From contig CCFE01000023.1 of the NCBI GenBank assembly GCA_000752035.1, positions 1-64,000 of the forward strand: a DNA stretch of 64,000 nucleotides. The letters run 5' to 3'. Both the position numbers and the translations under genes were made by a program. Positions 8,750 to 16,459 of the stretch are shown here, piece by piece (position 1 is the first letter of the stretch; every line of letters starts with the position of its first letter). A model generated the notes under the pieces. The model was given only the letters and a program-made list of their open reading frames with translations, was not told the DNA's origin and ran no database searches. This DNA comes from Bacillus rubiinfantis. Its GTDB lineage: Bacteria; Bacillota; Bacilli; Bacillales; Cytobacillaceae.

Positions 8750-9112
8750 CTACATCCAAGCATTCATTCCGCCTTTTACATTCGTAACCTTCGTATAACC
8801 TAAATTTTTGAGAGTTTTACTAGCCTTTTGGCTTCTCATGCCACTTTGACAAATAACTACCACTTCTTTTTCTTTTTCCAATTGATTATTTGCCTGTTGT
8901 GCAAGCTGATGGAGGGGAATATTTTTGAAACCCCTAATATGGTTCCCTTTGAATTCGGCAGGTGTGCGAACATCGATAAATTGTTTACTGTTATCATTTA
9001 AGATATTTTTTAAATCGGCCGTCGAAATATTCATTACCCCTTTAACTGGAATAAACCGTTTTAAAAGGAGGTATAGTAATACTGCAAGAATTATATAATT
9101 GATAGTTTGCAT
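8750..9112 (-). CDS. membrane-anchored rhodanese (sulfurtransferase)
   Basis: 120 aa: one N-terminal membrane helix (residues 4-20, YIILAVLLYLLLKRF), then a single rhodanese domain. The active loop is CQSGMR, with Cys88 accepting sulfane sulfur as a persulfide. The CDC25-like FIDVRTPAEFKGNHIRGFKNI is also present. By the positive-inside rule the catalytic domain probably faces the cytosol (basic KRF after the helix). It lies 14 nt behind the glutaredoxin gene, in the same transcript under the operator at 9692-9707. Confidence 0.92.
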   Translation of the reverse strand: MQTINYIILAVLLYLLLKRFIPVKGVMNISTADLKNILNDNSKQFIDVRTPAEFKGNHIRGFKNIPLHQLAQQANNQLEKEKEVVVICQSGMRSQKASKTLKNLGYTKVTNVKGGMNAWM

Positions 9113-9126
9113 GTTAATAGCTCCTT

Positions 9127-9357
9127 TTATTTAAGTAACATCAAGACTCTATCTGGATCATAGCCGAGCACCCACTGGCCATTTACTTCCGTTTGCGGCA
9201 CACCCAATTGGCCAGTTGCGGCAACAAGTCGATTGGCGGCTATCGGGTCAAGTTGAACATTTACTTCTTTAAATGGCAGACCTTGATCTTTTAAGAAGTT
9301 TTTCATCATTACACAATATGGGCAAGTAGTGGTTGTATAAACGGTAATATTGTTCAT
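9127..9357 (-). CDS. glutaredoxin-like protein
   Basis: 76 aa, cytosolic, with dithiol active site CPYC at residues 12-15 and the conserved VPQTEVNG cis-Pro loop followed by GYDPDR. This is the size and layout of NrdH/YruB-type glutaredoxins. Bacillaceae lack glutathione and use bacillithiol, so it probably handles protein or bacillithiol mixed disulfides and persulfides. Start ATG 9357 has AAAGGAG upstream. It sits between the TGA-interrupted small ORF and the rhodanese, in one transcription unit. Confidence 0.9.
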   Translation of the reverse strand: MNNITVYTTTTCPYCVMMKNFLKDQGLPFKEVNVQLDPIAANRLVAATGQLGVPQTEVNGQWVLGYDPDRVLMLLK

Positions 9358-9382
9358 TATTATTCTCCTTTACAAATTTTTC

Positions 9383-9559
9383 TTAACTAAATGCTTTATA
9401 TAGTAAATAAATAACTCCTACCAGGAGCCATACTAACGTCCCTGGTCATATTGGGAAAGGCTGTTTTGTTTGCTTTCCACCTTCAGTAACGTTAGGCTTG
9501 CGGATACCTCAAGTTCCGGTTCTCATGCAATTGTTGTCGTTTTTTTCTCTCTCAGTCAT
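9383..9559 (-). pseudogene. small membrane-protein ORF interrupted by two in-frame TGA codons
   Basis: On the minus strand, ATG 9559 has a strong ribosome site (GGAGGAGG, about 5 nt spacing). The frame runs to TAA at 9383-9385 (58 positions) and meets only two stops, both TGA, at codons 17 and 38. Ignoring them, the product reads MTEREKNDNNCMRTGT-x-GIRKPNVTEGGKQTKQPFPI-x-PGTLVWLLVGVIYLLYKAFS. That is a polar head with one Cys and a C-terminal membrane helix. The x positions look like former Trp codons (TGG to TGA). The coherent frame, ribosome site and operon position argue that it was recently a real gene. Otherwise it is a pseudogene, a TGA-recoded gene or a sequence error. I do not recognise the family. 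Confidence 0.6.
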
Positions 9560-9691
9560 GCAACCTCCTCCTTTTCTTCCATATATCCATGTTCAACCCA
9601 CTGCTGCTCTTCTTTCTTAAGTCGTGATTAATTCAACAGCTTATCCGCCTTAATACCTGTTGGGGTATTTAAATCAGCGCACTTTTGTTGT

Positions 9692-9707
9692 TTACCCCTA
9701 TGGGTAT
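9692..9707 (-). promoter_or_regulatory. CstR-type operator on the small ORF-glutaredoxin-rhodanese promoter
   Basis: The palindrome TTACCCCTATGGGTAT directly follows a good minus-strand promoter: -35 TTGACG (9731-9736), 17-bp spacer, -10 TATAGT (9708-9713). The transcript would begin inside the operator. Confidence 0.82.
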
Positions 9708-9743
9708 ACTATACCGGTAAATAAAAAGGGCGTCAATCCCCTT

Positions 9744-10007
9744 TTATCGACTCTTGACCAATAGATCAACAGCTTCTTTTACATAATGCTCCATTCCTTG
9801 TTCTCCATTGTCATTAGCCCGTTTTACACATTCAACTAAATTGGAGCTTACAACTACACCTATCGTGCGATCGATTGCTGTTCTCGCGGCAGATAATTGT
9901 GTAATTACATCTTTACAATCCTTATTTTCTTCCATCATTCGTAGTATTCCTCTTAGCTGCCCCTCAATGCGTTTAACTCTATTTTTCATTTGATCATTAT
10001 AATCCAT
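9744..10007 (-). CDS. cstR: persulfide-sensing repressor, CsoR/RcnR family, CstR type
   Basis: 87 aa, all-helical CsoR-fold repressor (RVKRIEGQLRGILRMMEENKDCKDVITQLSAARTAID as the core helices). The sensor residues distinguish it from copper CsoR. Cys31 and Cys60 are present, but the copper-ligand His before the second Cys is Asn (SSNLVEC). That is the CstR pattern of Staphylococcus aureus, in which the two Cys form di- to tetrasulfide links with persulfides and release DNA. It sits among sulfur-transfer genes and has an operator on its own promoter, so it is autoregulated. Confidence 0.92.
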   Translation of the reverse strand: MDYNDQMKNRVKRIEGQLRGILRMMEENKDCKDVITQLSAARTAIDRTIGVVVSSNLVECVKRANDNGEQGMEHYVKEAVDLLVKSR

Positions 10008-10058
10008 TTAGATTTCCTCCTTTCAATAAAGGAATGAGGTAGACAAGTATAAGTAAAT

Positions 10059-10085
10059 ATTATACCTATTAGGGTATATTGTCAA
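10059..10085 (-). promoter_or_regulatory. cstR promoter with embedded CstR-type operator
   Basis: On the minus strand, TTGACA (10080-10085) and TATAAT (10059-10064) flank the palindrome ATACCTATTAGGGTAT (10062-10077). The spacing is only 15 bp. The operator fills the spacer and overlaps the -10, which suits steric autorepression. Confidence 0.82.
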
Positions 10086-10163
10086 ATCGTAAATTATGAT
10101 GAAAGGTTCATAAAGTTTGAATTTTCCATTCTCCAGCTTTTTAGTGTCTTCAGGTCAAAAATA

Positions 10164-10220
10164 CCGGTTCTTTTTTACCGTTTCAACACGTTTGGCACTC
10201 CTGCGGGCAAAAAGAACCGG
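10164..10220 (-). terminator. long inverted repeat, probable terminator of the CoADR fusion gene
   Basis: The perfect 12-bp arms CCGGTTCTTTTT (10164-10175) and its complement (10209-10220) enclose a 33-nt loop that can fold further. It lies 60 nt beyond the fusion gene and upstream of the cstR promoter. The minus-strand exit reads TATTTTT. Confidence 0.6.
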
Positions 10221-10280
10221 CTAATTTAAATAAGAGGAAAGTCCCCACCCAGATTCTAATGTAGTATTAGTCTAACTAGA

Positions 10281-12227
10281 TTATTTCTTTTTAATCCAAA
10301 ACTTCATTAGCTTGTCTTCTTGAATAGTGTCGAGGATGGTATGGCCGGCATTTTTCGACCACAATGGTAAATCACTCAACGCGCCTCTATCTGTCACGTG
10401 CAGTTCAATAACTTGGCCACTTTCTACCGTCTCTACAGCTTTTTTGAGTTTAACAATTGGCATCGGGCAGGTTAAACCAGTCACATCGACTACCATGTCA
10501 GAATGAATATTCGATTTATTTTCAATAACCGTTTCTCCTAAATCATTTGTAGAGGTTATTACTTGTTGGTTACGATTGCTGCCAAAAACTGCAGAATAGG
10601 TTTTCCAACCACCATCAACATTTTTAACCTGAAAACCATTATTTTTTAAAATTCTGCTTGCTAAATAACCGCGCAATCCAACTTGACAGCTGACATAGAT
10701 AGTCTGATTTTTAGGAAGCTCTGACAGACGATTTCTTAGCTCGTTTAATGAGATATTGATTGAACCTTCAATATAACCGAATTCTCGCTCCATTGGTTCA
10801 CGAACATCAATTAATAGTCCTCCATCAGCCACAATTTCATCCACCTCATGCCATTGAATATGTTCTAACTCACCATCTAAGATATTAGTTGCAACATATC
10901 CAGCCATATTGACAGGATCTTTTGCTGATGAGTATGGCGGAGCGTACGATAATTCTAAATTAGTTAAGTCTTCGACCGTTAATTCACCTTTCATTGCGGT
11001 AGCAATCACATCAATTCGCTTATCAACACCATCGACACCAACAGCTTGGGCACCAAGGATTTTCCCGTTTTCCTTGTCAAAAATTAATTTCAATGAAATT
11101 GGCGCAGCTCCTGGGTAATATCCGGCATGGGAACTTGGGTGAATATGCACAACTTCATAATCTACCCCTAAGCGCTTCAATGTTTTTTCATTATTACCAG
11201 TTGCAGCAACAGTTAAATCAAATACTTTCGCAATCGAGGTACCTAAGGTTCCCTGATACGTTTCGTTTTTACCCATCATGTTATTCGCGGCAATCCGCCC
11301 TTGTCTATTGGCTGGACCAGCAAGTGGAATCATCGCTTTAGTGCCGTTAATATAATCAACCACCTCAATTGCATCGCCGACAGCGTAAATATTTTCGTCG
11401 GATGTTTGCAAATATTCATTAACGATGATACCACCGCGCTCGCCAAGCTCAAGTCCAGCTGTTTTCGCTAACTCGTTCTCAGGGCGAACTCCTATTGCAA
11501 GAATGGTCATATCTGTTTCAATTTCTGTACCATCCGCAAGAACCACTTTCCTTCCTTCATCAGCAAATGATTGGACGCCATTTTCAAGGATTAACTTGAC
11601 TCCCTTTTCTTTTAAATGAGCATGAAGAATACTTGCCATCTCAAAATCAATCGGAGCCATAATTTGCTTCGCCATTTCAATAATCGTTACTTCAATTCCA
11701 CGGTCAACCAGGTTTTCTGCCATTTCGATGCCGATAAATCCGCCACCGATGACTACAGCTTTTTTCGGTTTTTCGGTGTCAACGTAACTCTTGATTTTAT
11801 CGGTATCCGGAATGTTTCTTAACGTAAACAGCGTCTTATTATCGTTTAATCCAGGGATTGGTGGAACAATTGGCTTTGCTCCCGGGGAAAGTAGTAATTT
11901 GTCATATGATTCTTCATACACTTCGCCCGTTTGCAAATTTTTTATTTTTACAGTTTTATTATCTGTATTAATGCTCACTGCTTCACTTAAATTTCGAATA
12001 TCAAGTTTAAACCGATCTGACATGCCCTTGACAGTCTGCACTAATAATTTACTGCGGTCTTTGATTGTTTCGCCGATATAATATGGCAGGCCACAATTGG
12101 CAAATGAAATATACTCCCCACGCTCGACGAGAATTATTTCTACATCTTCACTAATTCTTCTTAGTCTGGCTGCGGCTGTGGCTCCACCAGCCACACCACC
12201 GATAATGATAACTTTGTTTGACATCAT
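10281..12227 (-). CDS. CoA-disulfide reductase / rhodanese / TusA triple fusion
   Basis: 648 aa. Residues 1-445 are an FAD/NAD(P)H pyridine-nucleotide disulfide oxidoreductase of the CoADR/Npsr group, with GGVAGGATAAAR for FAD, the single active Cys45 in SFANCGLPYY, and GGGFIGIEMA for NAD(P)H. Residues 460-545 are a rhodanese domain with active Cys514 in SCQVGLRG. Residues 578-648 are a TusA domain with Cys587 in the LTCPMP motif. Enzymes of this kind reduce CoA persulfide or polysulfide. The added carriers would shuttle the sulfur in one chain. Start ATG 12227 follows AGGAGG; ATG 12224 is equally possible. Two operators sit on its promoter. Confidence 0.93.
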   Translation of the reverse strand: MMSNKVIIIGGVAGGATAAARLRRISEDVEIILVERGEYISFANCGLPYYIGETIKDRSKLLVQTVKGMSDRFKLDIRNLSEAVSINTDNKTVKIKNLQTGEVYEESYDKLLLSPGAKPIVPPIPGLNDNKTLFTLRNIPDTDKIKSYVDTEKPKKAVVIGGGFIGIEMAENLVDRGIEVTIIEMAKQIMAPIDFEMASILHAHLKEKGVKLILENGVQSFADEGRKVVLADGTEIETDMTILAIGVRPENELAKTAGLELGERGGIIVNEYLQTSDENIYAVGDAIEVVDYINGTKAMIPLAGPANRQGRIAANNMMGKNETYQGTLGTSIAKVFDLTVAATGNNEKTLKRLGVDYEVVHIHPSSHAGYYPGAAPISLKLIFDKENGKILGAQAVGVDGVDKRIDVIATAMKGELTVEDLTNLELSYAPPYSSAKDPVNMAGYVATNILDGELEHIQWHEVDEIVADGGLLIDVREPMEREFGYIEGSINISLNELRNRLSELPKNQTIYVSCQVGLRGYLASRILKNNGFQVKNVDGGWKTYSAVFGSNRNQQVITSTNDLGETVIENKSNIHSDMVVDVTGLTCPMPIVKLKKAVETVESGQVIELHVTDRGALSDLPLWSKNAGHTILDTIQEDKLMKFWIKKK

Positions 12228-12247
12228 ATTTACCTCCTATTTGTTAT

Positions 12248-12263
12248 ATACCCCATGGGGTTT
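12248..12263 (-). promoter_or_regulatory. promoter-distal CstR-type operator of the CoADR fusion gene
   Basis: ATACCCCATGGGGTTT matches the 5-6-5 pattern with one weaker outer arm. It lies 18 bp, centre to centre, downstream of the second operator, within the 5' leader. Confidence 0.7.
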
Positions 12264-12265
12264 AT

Positions 12266-12281
12266 ATACCTATATGGGTAT
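12266..12281 (-). promoter_or_regulatory. promoter-proximal CstR-type operator of the CoADR fusion gene
   Basis: ATACCTATATGGGTAT is a near-perfect palindrome. On the minus strand it begins within the -10 TATAAT. The -35 TTTACA lies 16 bp further upstream, near 12299-12304. Two adjacent operators suggest tight or cooperative repression of this gene. Confidence 0.8.
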
Positions 12282-12397
12282 TATAACTTAATTATCCGAT
12301 TTGTAAAGAGATTTTGTTGATGTCTAACAAAGTTTATTAATAACCGGTCTACAAACCATTGTCATTATCACATTATTTATCTAAATGCAAAAATACA

Positions 12398-12434
12398 AAA
12401 ACACACAATTTTTCTTACGAAGAATCGTGTGTTT
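12398..12434 (-). terminator. terminator of splAB
   Basis: The stem AAACACACGATTCTT with its AAGAAAAATTGTGTGTTT partner (minus strand) is followed by TTTGTATTTTT. It begins 8 nt after the splB stop. Confidence 0.85.
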
Positions 12435-12441
12435 GCGGAAT

Positions 12442-13470
12442 TTACGTAAAATATTCTAATTTGGCCTTAGGAAAAAACTTTTTCATATAGGAATGTAAAT
12501 GTTCTTTAATATCAGCTTGTTCTTCCTTTTGATAGACATACTTGCCAATCCCATACTTGCCCCATTTATATAGGCGGGCTGTCTCATCTAATTCTAATTT
12601 TGTCATCGGATAATTTTTTTGAATAATACGCTTTGCTGGTTTAGTAAAACGATGCTGGATAAACTCGAACGTAATATCTTCTCTTGCATCCTGCGGAAGT
12701 TCTGCATCTAGCCGCTCAAATAGATGATAGTAGCCTTCCTCCCAGCCTTCATGCAAGTAGATTGGAGCAACAATAAACCCCAAGGGGTAACCGGCCCGTG
12801 CCACTTTCCCAGCCGCCTCAATCCGTTTTGCCAGTGGCGAAGTGCCTGGCTCAAAGTTTTTGATGACATAATCTGCATTTACGCTAAAGCGAAAGCGGGT
12901 TTTTCCATTATGCTTGGCATCTAGTAAATGATCAACATGATGAAACTTTGTGACAAACCGCAGCTTGCCTAAGTCACGTTCACCAAAATGCTCAATTGCA
13001 CGCTTTAACGTATGTGTTAAATGGTCAATCCCAACAATATCCGAAGTACAGGAGGCCTCAAATCTGGTCATTTCCGGTGCGCGTTCTTCCATATATTGAT
13101 CAGCTGCCTCAAGAATTTCCTCAACATTCACATACGTTCGTATATAGGGTTTCGTTCCCATCGTGGTCTGCAGATAACAATAATGGCAATGCCCCATGCA
13201 TCCTGTAGCAAAAGGAATTGCATATTCGGCAGAAGGCTTAGATGTATCAAATTTTAACGTTTTCCGTATACCAACAACCAGCGTCGACTTAGCTATCCGA
13301 TAGCGTTGAAAATCATTATCTCCCGGGAGATTTCGCACTTGATTATGGGACGTCGTATAGCGTATCTCGACACCCATTTTTTCAAACTTCTCCTTTAATT
13401 GGCTCCCAAGCGGATACTCCAATGCATTTGGTTCAAAATAAACTAGCTGTGGTGTAAATGGTTTATTCAT
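12442..13470 (-). CDS. splB: spore photoproduct lyase
   Basis: SplB is a radical-SAM enzyme that directly reverses the spore photoproduct (5-thyminyl-5,6-dihydrothymine) during germination. The 342-aa length matches Bacillus SplB. The cluster-binding CxxxCxxC motif is visible in FATGCMGHCHYCYLQT. The N-terminus (KPFTPQLVYFEPNALEYPLG) and the C-terminal Tyr-rich segment are typical. It lies 14 nt downstream of splA in the usual splAB order. Forespore (sigma-G) expression is known for the family; I did not identify the promoter with confidence. Confidence 0.97.
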   Translation of the reverse strand: MNKPFTPQLVYFEPNALEYPLGSQLKEKFEKMGVEIRYTTSHNQVRNLPGDNDFQRYRIAKSTLVVGIRKTLKFDTSKPSAEYAIPFATGCMGHCHYCYLQTTMGTKPYIRTYVNVEEILEAADQYMEERAPEMTRFEASCTSDIVGIDHLTHTLKRAIEHFGERDLGKLRFVTKFHHVDHLLDAKHNGKTRFRFSVNADYVIKNFEPGTSPLAKRIEAAGKVARAGYPLGFIVAPIYLHEGWEEGYYHLFERLDAELPQDAREDITFEFIQHRFTKPAKRIIQKNYPMTKLELDETARLYKWGKYGIGKYVYQKEEQADIKEHLHSYMKKFFPKAKLEYFT

Positions 13471-13484
13471 TTGTTAGCCCCCGC

Positions 13485-13730
13485 TCAATACTCGCCGAAA
13501 TACTGCTCATAAACTTGCAAGGCTTCCTCTTCACTTTTGTAAACAGCCGTCTCGCTTGTCAGCGGATAATAGGTCTCGTATAAAAATAATGCCAATTCAT
13601 TAGGATTTTCTGGATGATTCACAACAGCTGCTGCCTGAACATTGGCAACATCCTGGGTATGGGGATTTCGGTAAAAAACATAAACAATATCTCCTGGATT
13701 ATATTCGGCTTGATTGATATCCATGGTCAT
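13485..13730 (-). CDS. splA: SplA, regulator of the spl operon
   Basis: The core YNPGDIVYVFYRNPHTQDVANVQAA and the LALFLYETYYPL segment match Bacillus SplA (about 79 aa), the small regulator that dampens splB expression and is related to TRAP-type folds. I start it at ATG 13730, 6 nt after GAGG, giving 81 aa. Upstream in-frame starts at 13736 and further are possible but overlap the preceding gene's terminator. The gene order splA-splB and 14-nt gap are standard. Confidence 0.9.
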   Translation of the reverse strand: MTMDINQAEYNPGDIVYVFYRNPHTQDVANVQAAAVVNHPENPNELALFLYETYYPLTSETAVYKSEEEALQVYEQYFGEY

Positions 13731-13752
13731 CACCATCCTCAAGTATTCTGGC

Positions 13753-13778
13753 AAAAAAAAACGCCGCAATTGGGGCGT
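13753..13778 (-). terminator. terminator of the small gene upstream of splA
   Basis: On the minus strand, ACGCC and GGCGT enclose an 8-nt loop and are followed by TTTTTTTT. Confidence 0.75.
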
Positions 13779-13792
13779 GAGCTTTGTTCGCT

Positions 13793-13948
13793 TTAGGACT
13801 TGTTATCCTCATTATGATTTAGCCCATCCACAATCGGGTCAATCTCACCATATCCTGTCACACGACCAGCATGTTCCTCATGGTATTTTGAACCCGAACT
13901 TTGATCTGGAACCTGTTTTTTGTTTTGGTTACGATATTGTTGTGGCAT
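13793..13948 (-). CDS. 51-aa hydrophilic protein, probably spore-associated
   Basis: ATG 13948 follows AGGAGGTGA with ideal spacing. The product begins MPQQYRNQNKKQVPDQSSGS and ends GLNHNEDNKS. It is polar, has no Cys or hydrophobic segment, and is rich in Gln and Asn. It has its own terminator and sits directly upstream of splAB. Small Gln/Asn/Gly-rich proteins like this are common among minor spore proteins, but I cannot assign a family. Confidence 0.7.
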   Translation of the reverse strand: MPQQYRNQNKKQVPDQSSGSKYHEEHAGRVTGYGEIDPIVDGLNHNEDNKS

Positions 13949-14108
13949 ATTGTCACCTCCTAAACCTTAGAATTTGTATTCACTGACAAGTTATGCGAGC
14001 TTTTTTCCAGGGAGAGCTTTTTGTGAAGTATTCTACCCTTTCCTTCCTGTTATTTTATTGAGTTTTTTGTCAAGAATAGTAACAGAATCTGGATAGGAGT
14101 GAGTCGTT

Positions 14109-14537
14109 ATGATAATGTTGCAAACACCTATTGAAGGAAAAAGGGCCAATTTTGGTGTCGTTAGAAGTATCTTTGATGCACATGGCTGTAGTTTTTGCAG
14201 TAATTTTGATTATCATCAGGGGAAATTTGACGCCCTTTTATGGAGAAACGGGGAGGAATCGATTTATTTACGCGTTCCCATTTATGTATTGGATGGTGAA
14301 CTAGATCATTCCAGTGCAATGGTTGAATTTGGCACCCCATATGTGATTAAGCATGTCGTGAACATTGGTTTAGATCATGATGAAAACTCCTTTGTTACCG
14401 GAACAACAGGCCTGGATCAGTTCCAAAAGCCAGTAGACCGCGACGGATATATATACGATAAAAGCAGGTGGGAACGAGCCGGAATTGATACAGTTGAACG
14501 AATCTACAATTCCATGAACAACTTATTAAGCTCCTAA
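14109..14537 (+). CDS. YugN-like family protein
   Basis: 142 aa, cytosolic. It has the YugN features: an N-terminal PIEGKR, the central FDYHQGKFDALLW strand pair, YLRVPIYVLDGELD, and the following VEFGTPYVIKHV. The molecular function of the family is not established. AGGAGTG lies upstream of ATG 14109; the ATG two codons later is also possible. It is followed by a small LSm-like gene in the same direction. Confidence 0.8.
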   Translation: MIMLQTPIEGKRANFGVVRSIFDAHGCSFCSNFDYHQGKFDALLWRNGEESIYLRVPIYVLDGELDHSSAMVEFGTPYVIKHVVNIGLDHDENSFVTGTTGLDQFQKPVDRDGYIYDKSRWERAGIDTVERIYNSMNNLLSS

Positions 14538-14658
14538 CCTATAACCAGCCACACAAGCTGATTCCCACTTTTTGCAAAAAATTTCAAAAAAAACAGCCAA
14601 AATCAATACCATTTTCCTAACCGCTGCATTTACTATTCCTGAGAGGAGGAATAGAGAA

Positions 14659-14949
14659 ATGATGAGCGAAAAAAATTTCCATGAGGCAGCCAGTGAGCTT
14701 TTACATCATGAGGTTAATGTTTTGACAACCCAAGGTAATTTTGAGGGTAAACTTCTTAGCGTTGGAACGGATGTACTTGTCCTGGAAAATCACTTTCTTG
14801 GCGGACATCCAGTAAAATTATTTATTCGAATTGAAGAAATTGTAGCACTTTACCGGGCTGAGCGAAGACCTGCTGGACCATTTGGTTTTATGCCAATGGA
14901 TGAAAACTTTGAAGAATCAAACCAGCGCAACGAACATAATCATAATTAA
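14659..14949 (+). CDS. small LSm-like protein, possibly DUF2642-type
   Basis: 96 aa from ATG 14659, 8 nt after GAGGAGGA. The middle (VNVLTTQGNFEGKLLSVGTD, then VKLFIRIEEIVALY) has the short beta-strand alternation of Bacillus DUF2642 (YuzF-type) proteins. The tail is polar and ends in Asn-Glu-His repeats (NQRNEHNHN). Several family members are spore-associated; that is inference here. A clean terminator follows at 14955-14984. Confidence 0.65.
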   Translation: MMSEKNFHEAASELLHHEVNVLTTQGNFEGKLLSVGTDVLVLENHFLGGHPVKLFIRIEEIVALYRAERRPAGPFGFMPMDENFEESNQRNEHNHN

Positions 14950-14954
14950 TTCTT

Positions 14955-14984
14955 AAAACAGCCATGAAAGCATGGCTGTTTTTG
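14955..14984 (+). terminator. terminator after the LSm-like gene
   Basis: The stem AAAACAGCCATG / CATGGCTGTTTT with loop AAAG is followed by TTTG. Confidence 0.85.
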
Positions 14985-15053
14985 ATTTTGGAAAAAATTG
15001 TGCTTCTTTATATGGTAAACTACTTATAACATTGTTCAATCGAGGTGTAATCA

Positions 15054-16385
15054 ATGAATATTGATATTCAATCAAGGGTTCCTTCTAACATGCAGACACT
15101 CATTCAAACACTTACCTCCCGCGAAGAAGTCATCTGGTTTAATCCACAATTGCAAGCCTTTAGTGAAGCTATTACAAATAGTCCATTGACATTATCGGAT
15201 GTTCAGGCTGCTGAGGCAAGATTAATACGGTTTGCTCCGTTCATTGCAAAAGCATTCCCGGAAACAAAATCGGCAAAGGGTATGATTGAATCTCCCTTAA
15301 AAAAAATTGACAAGATGCGTGAAAACTTGGAGCGACGCTTTCATCAGGAAATTTTCGCATCACTATGGTTAAAATGTGATAGCCATTTACCGATTTCTGG
15401 TTCAATAAAAGCTAGAGGTGGAATCTATGAAGTCCTGAAAATAGCCGAAGAATTGGCGCTTATGGAACATAGATTATCGCTTGAAGATGATTATTCGATT
15501 CTCGATAGTGAAGAGTTTCGTTCCTTTTTCTCACAATATTCGATTGCTGTTGGTTCAACAGGAAATTTAGGTCTAAGCATTGGAATTATTAGTGCTAAAT
15601 TAGGGTTTAACGTGACAGTACATATGTCAGCAGATGCCAAACAATGGAAAAAGGATTTGCTTAGAAGGAAACATGTTAAAGTGGTCGAATATGACTCAGA
15701 CTACAGTAAAGCAGTCGCAGAAGGAAGACGTCAAGCAAAAGCCAATCCATCCTGTTATTTTATTGATGATGAAAACTCACGTGACTTGTTTTTAGGCTAT
15801 GCGGTTGCAGCTCTAAGGCTTAAAAAACAATTTGCTGAAGCTGGTATCATAGTGGACGAAAATCATCCGTTGTTCGTCTACTTGCCTTGTGGTGTTGGAG
15901 GTGGACCCGGAGGCATTGCTTTCGGATTAAAACTTGTGTTTCAAGATGATGTCCACTGCATTTTCGCAGAACCAACCCACTCCCCTTGCATGCTGCTTGG
16001 GCTAGCAACCGGTCTTCATGACTCAATTGCAGTTGAAGATATCGGACTTGATAATAAAACCGCTGCCGACGGACTGGCAGTCGGAAGACCATCCGGATTT
16101 GTCGGAAAGGTGATTCAGCCTTTTTTGAGTGGCTGTTATACGGTTAGTGACGAACATTTGTTTCAACTTCTTAAGGGTTTAGCGGAGACGGAAAAGATTT
16201 ATTTAGAACCATCAGCCCTTGCTGGAATGATTGGTCCGATTATGTTATGTAAACAAGGCAATGCGTACCTGCGAACGCATCATCTCGAAGATAAATTAAT
16301 TAAAGGAACACATATCGTCTGGGCAACTGGCGGTAGCATGGTCCCGAAAGAAGAAATGGAGCAATATCTAAATAGACGAGTATAA
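15054..16385 (+). CDS. dsdA: D-serine dehydratase (D-serine ammonia-lyase)
   Basis: DsdA is a PLP enzyme that deaminates D-serine to pyruvate and ammonia. At 443 aa it has the length of the family. The PLP-lysine segment HLPISGSIKARGGIYEV, the phosphate-binding VGSTGNLGLSIG, and the glycine-rich PCGVGGGPGGIAFG are all present. D-serine is toxic to spore formers and can occur in spore and wall metabolism. The gene is monocistronic with its own terminator. No DsdC-like regulator is adjacent. Confidence 0.95.
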   Translation: MNIDIQSRVPSNMQTLIQTLTSREEVIWFNPQLQAFSEAITNSPLTLSDVQAAEARLIRFAPFIAKAFPETKSAKGMIESPLKKIDKMRENLERRFHQEIFASLWLKCDSHLPISGSIKARGGIYEVLKIAEELALMEHRLSLEDDYSILDSEEFRSFFSQYSIAVGSTGNLGLSIGIISAKLGFNVTVHMSADAKQWKKDLLRRKHVKVVEYDSDYSKAVAEGRRQAKANPSCYFIDDENSRDLFLGYAVAALRLKKQFAEAGIIVDENHPLFVYLPCGVGGGPGGIAFGLKLVFQDDVHCIFAEPTHSPCMLLGLATGLHDSIAVEDIGLDNKTAADGLAVGRPSGFVGKVIQPFLSGCYTVSDEHLFQLLKGLAETEKIYLEPSALAGMIGPIMLCKQGNAYLRTHHLEDKLIKGTHIVWATGGSMVPKEEMEQYLNRRV

Positions 16386-16397
16386 ATATAAATTTAT

Positions 16398-16430
16398 AAA
16401 AAGGCCAGACATTAAATTCTGGCCTTTTTT
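16398..16430 (+). terminator. dsdA terminator
   Basis: The stem AAGGCCAGA / TCTGGCCTT has flanking A and T tracts. It may also serve the convergent PAP2 gene. Confidence 0.88.
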
Positions 16431-16459
16431 AGATTAAATAGCTTTTATGAAAAAGTGCT

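Noticed and set aside
9383..9559. Selenoprotein
   Set aside because: TGA sits where Trp is plausible, no SECIS-like hairpin is obvious right after either TGA, and no selenocysteine genes are in the window. Kept only as an unlikely alternative.
9744..10007. Copper-sensing CsoR
   Set aside because: The copper-ligand His before the second Cys is Asn, and no copper ATPase or chaperone gene is nearby. The neighbours are persulfide enzymes.
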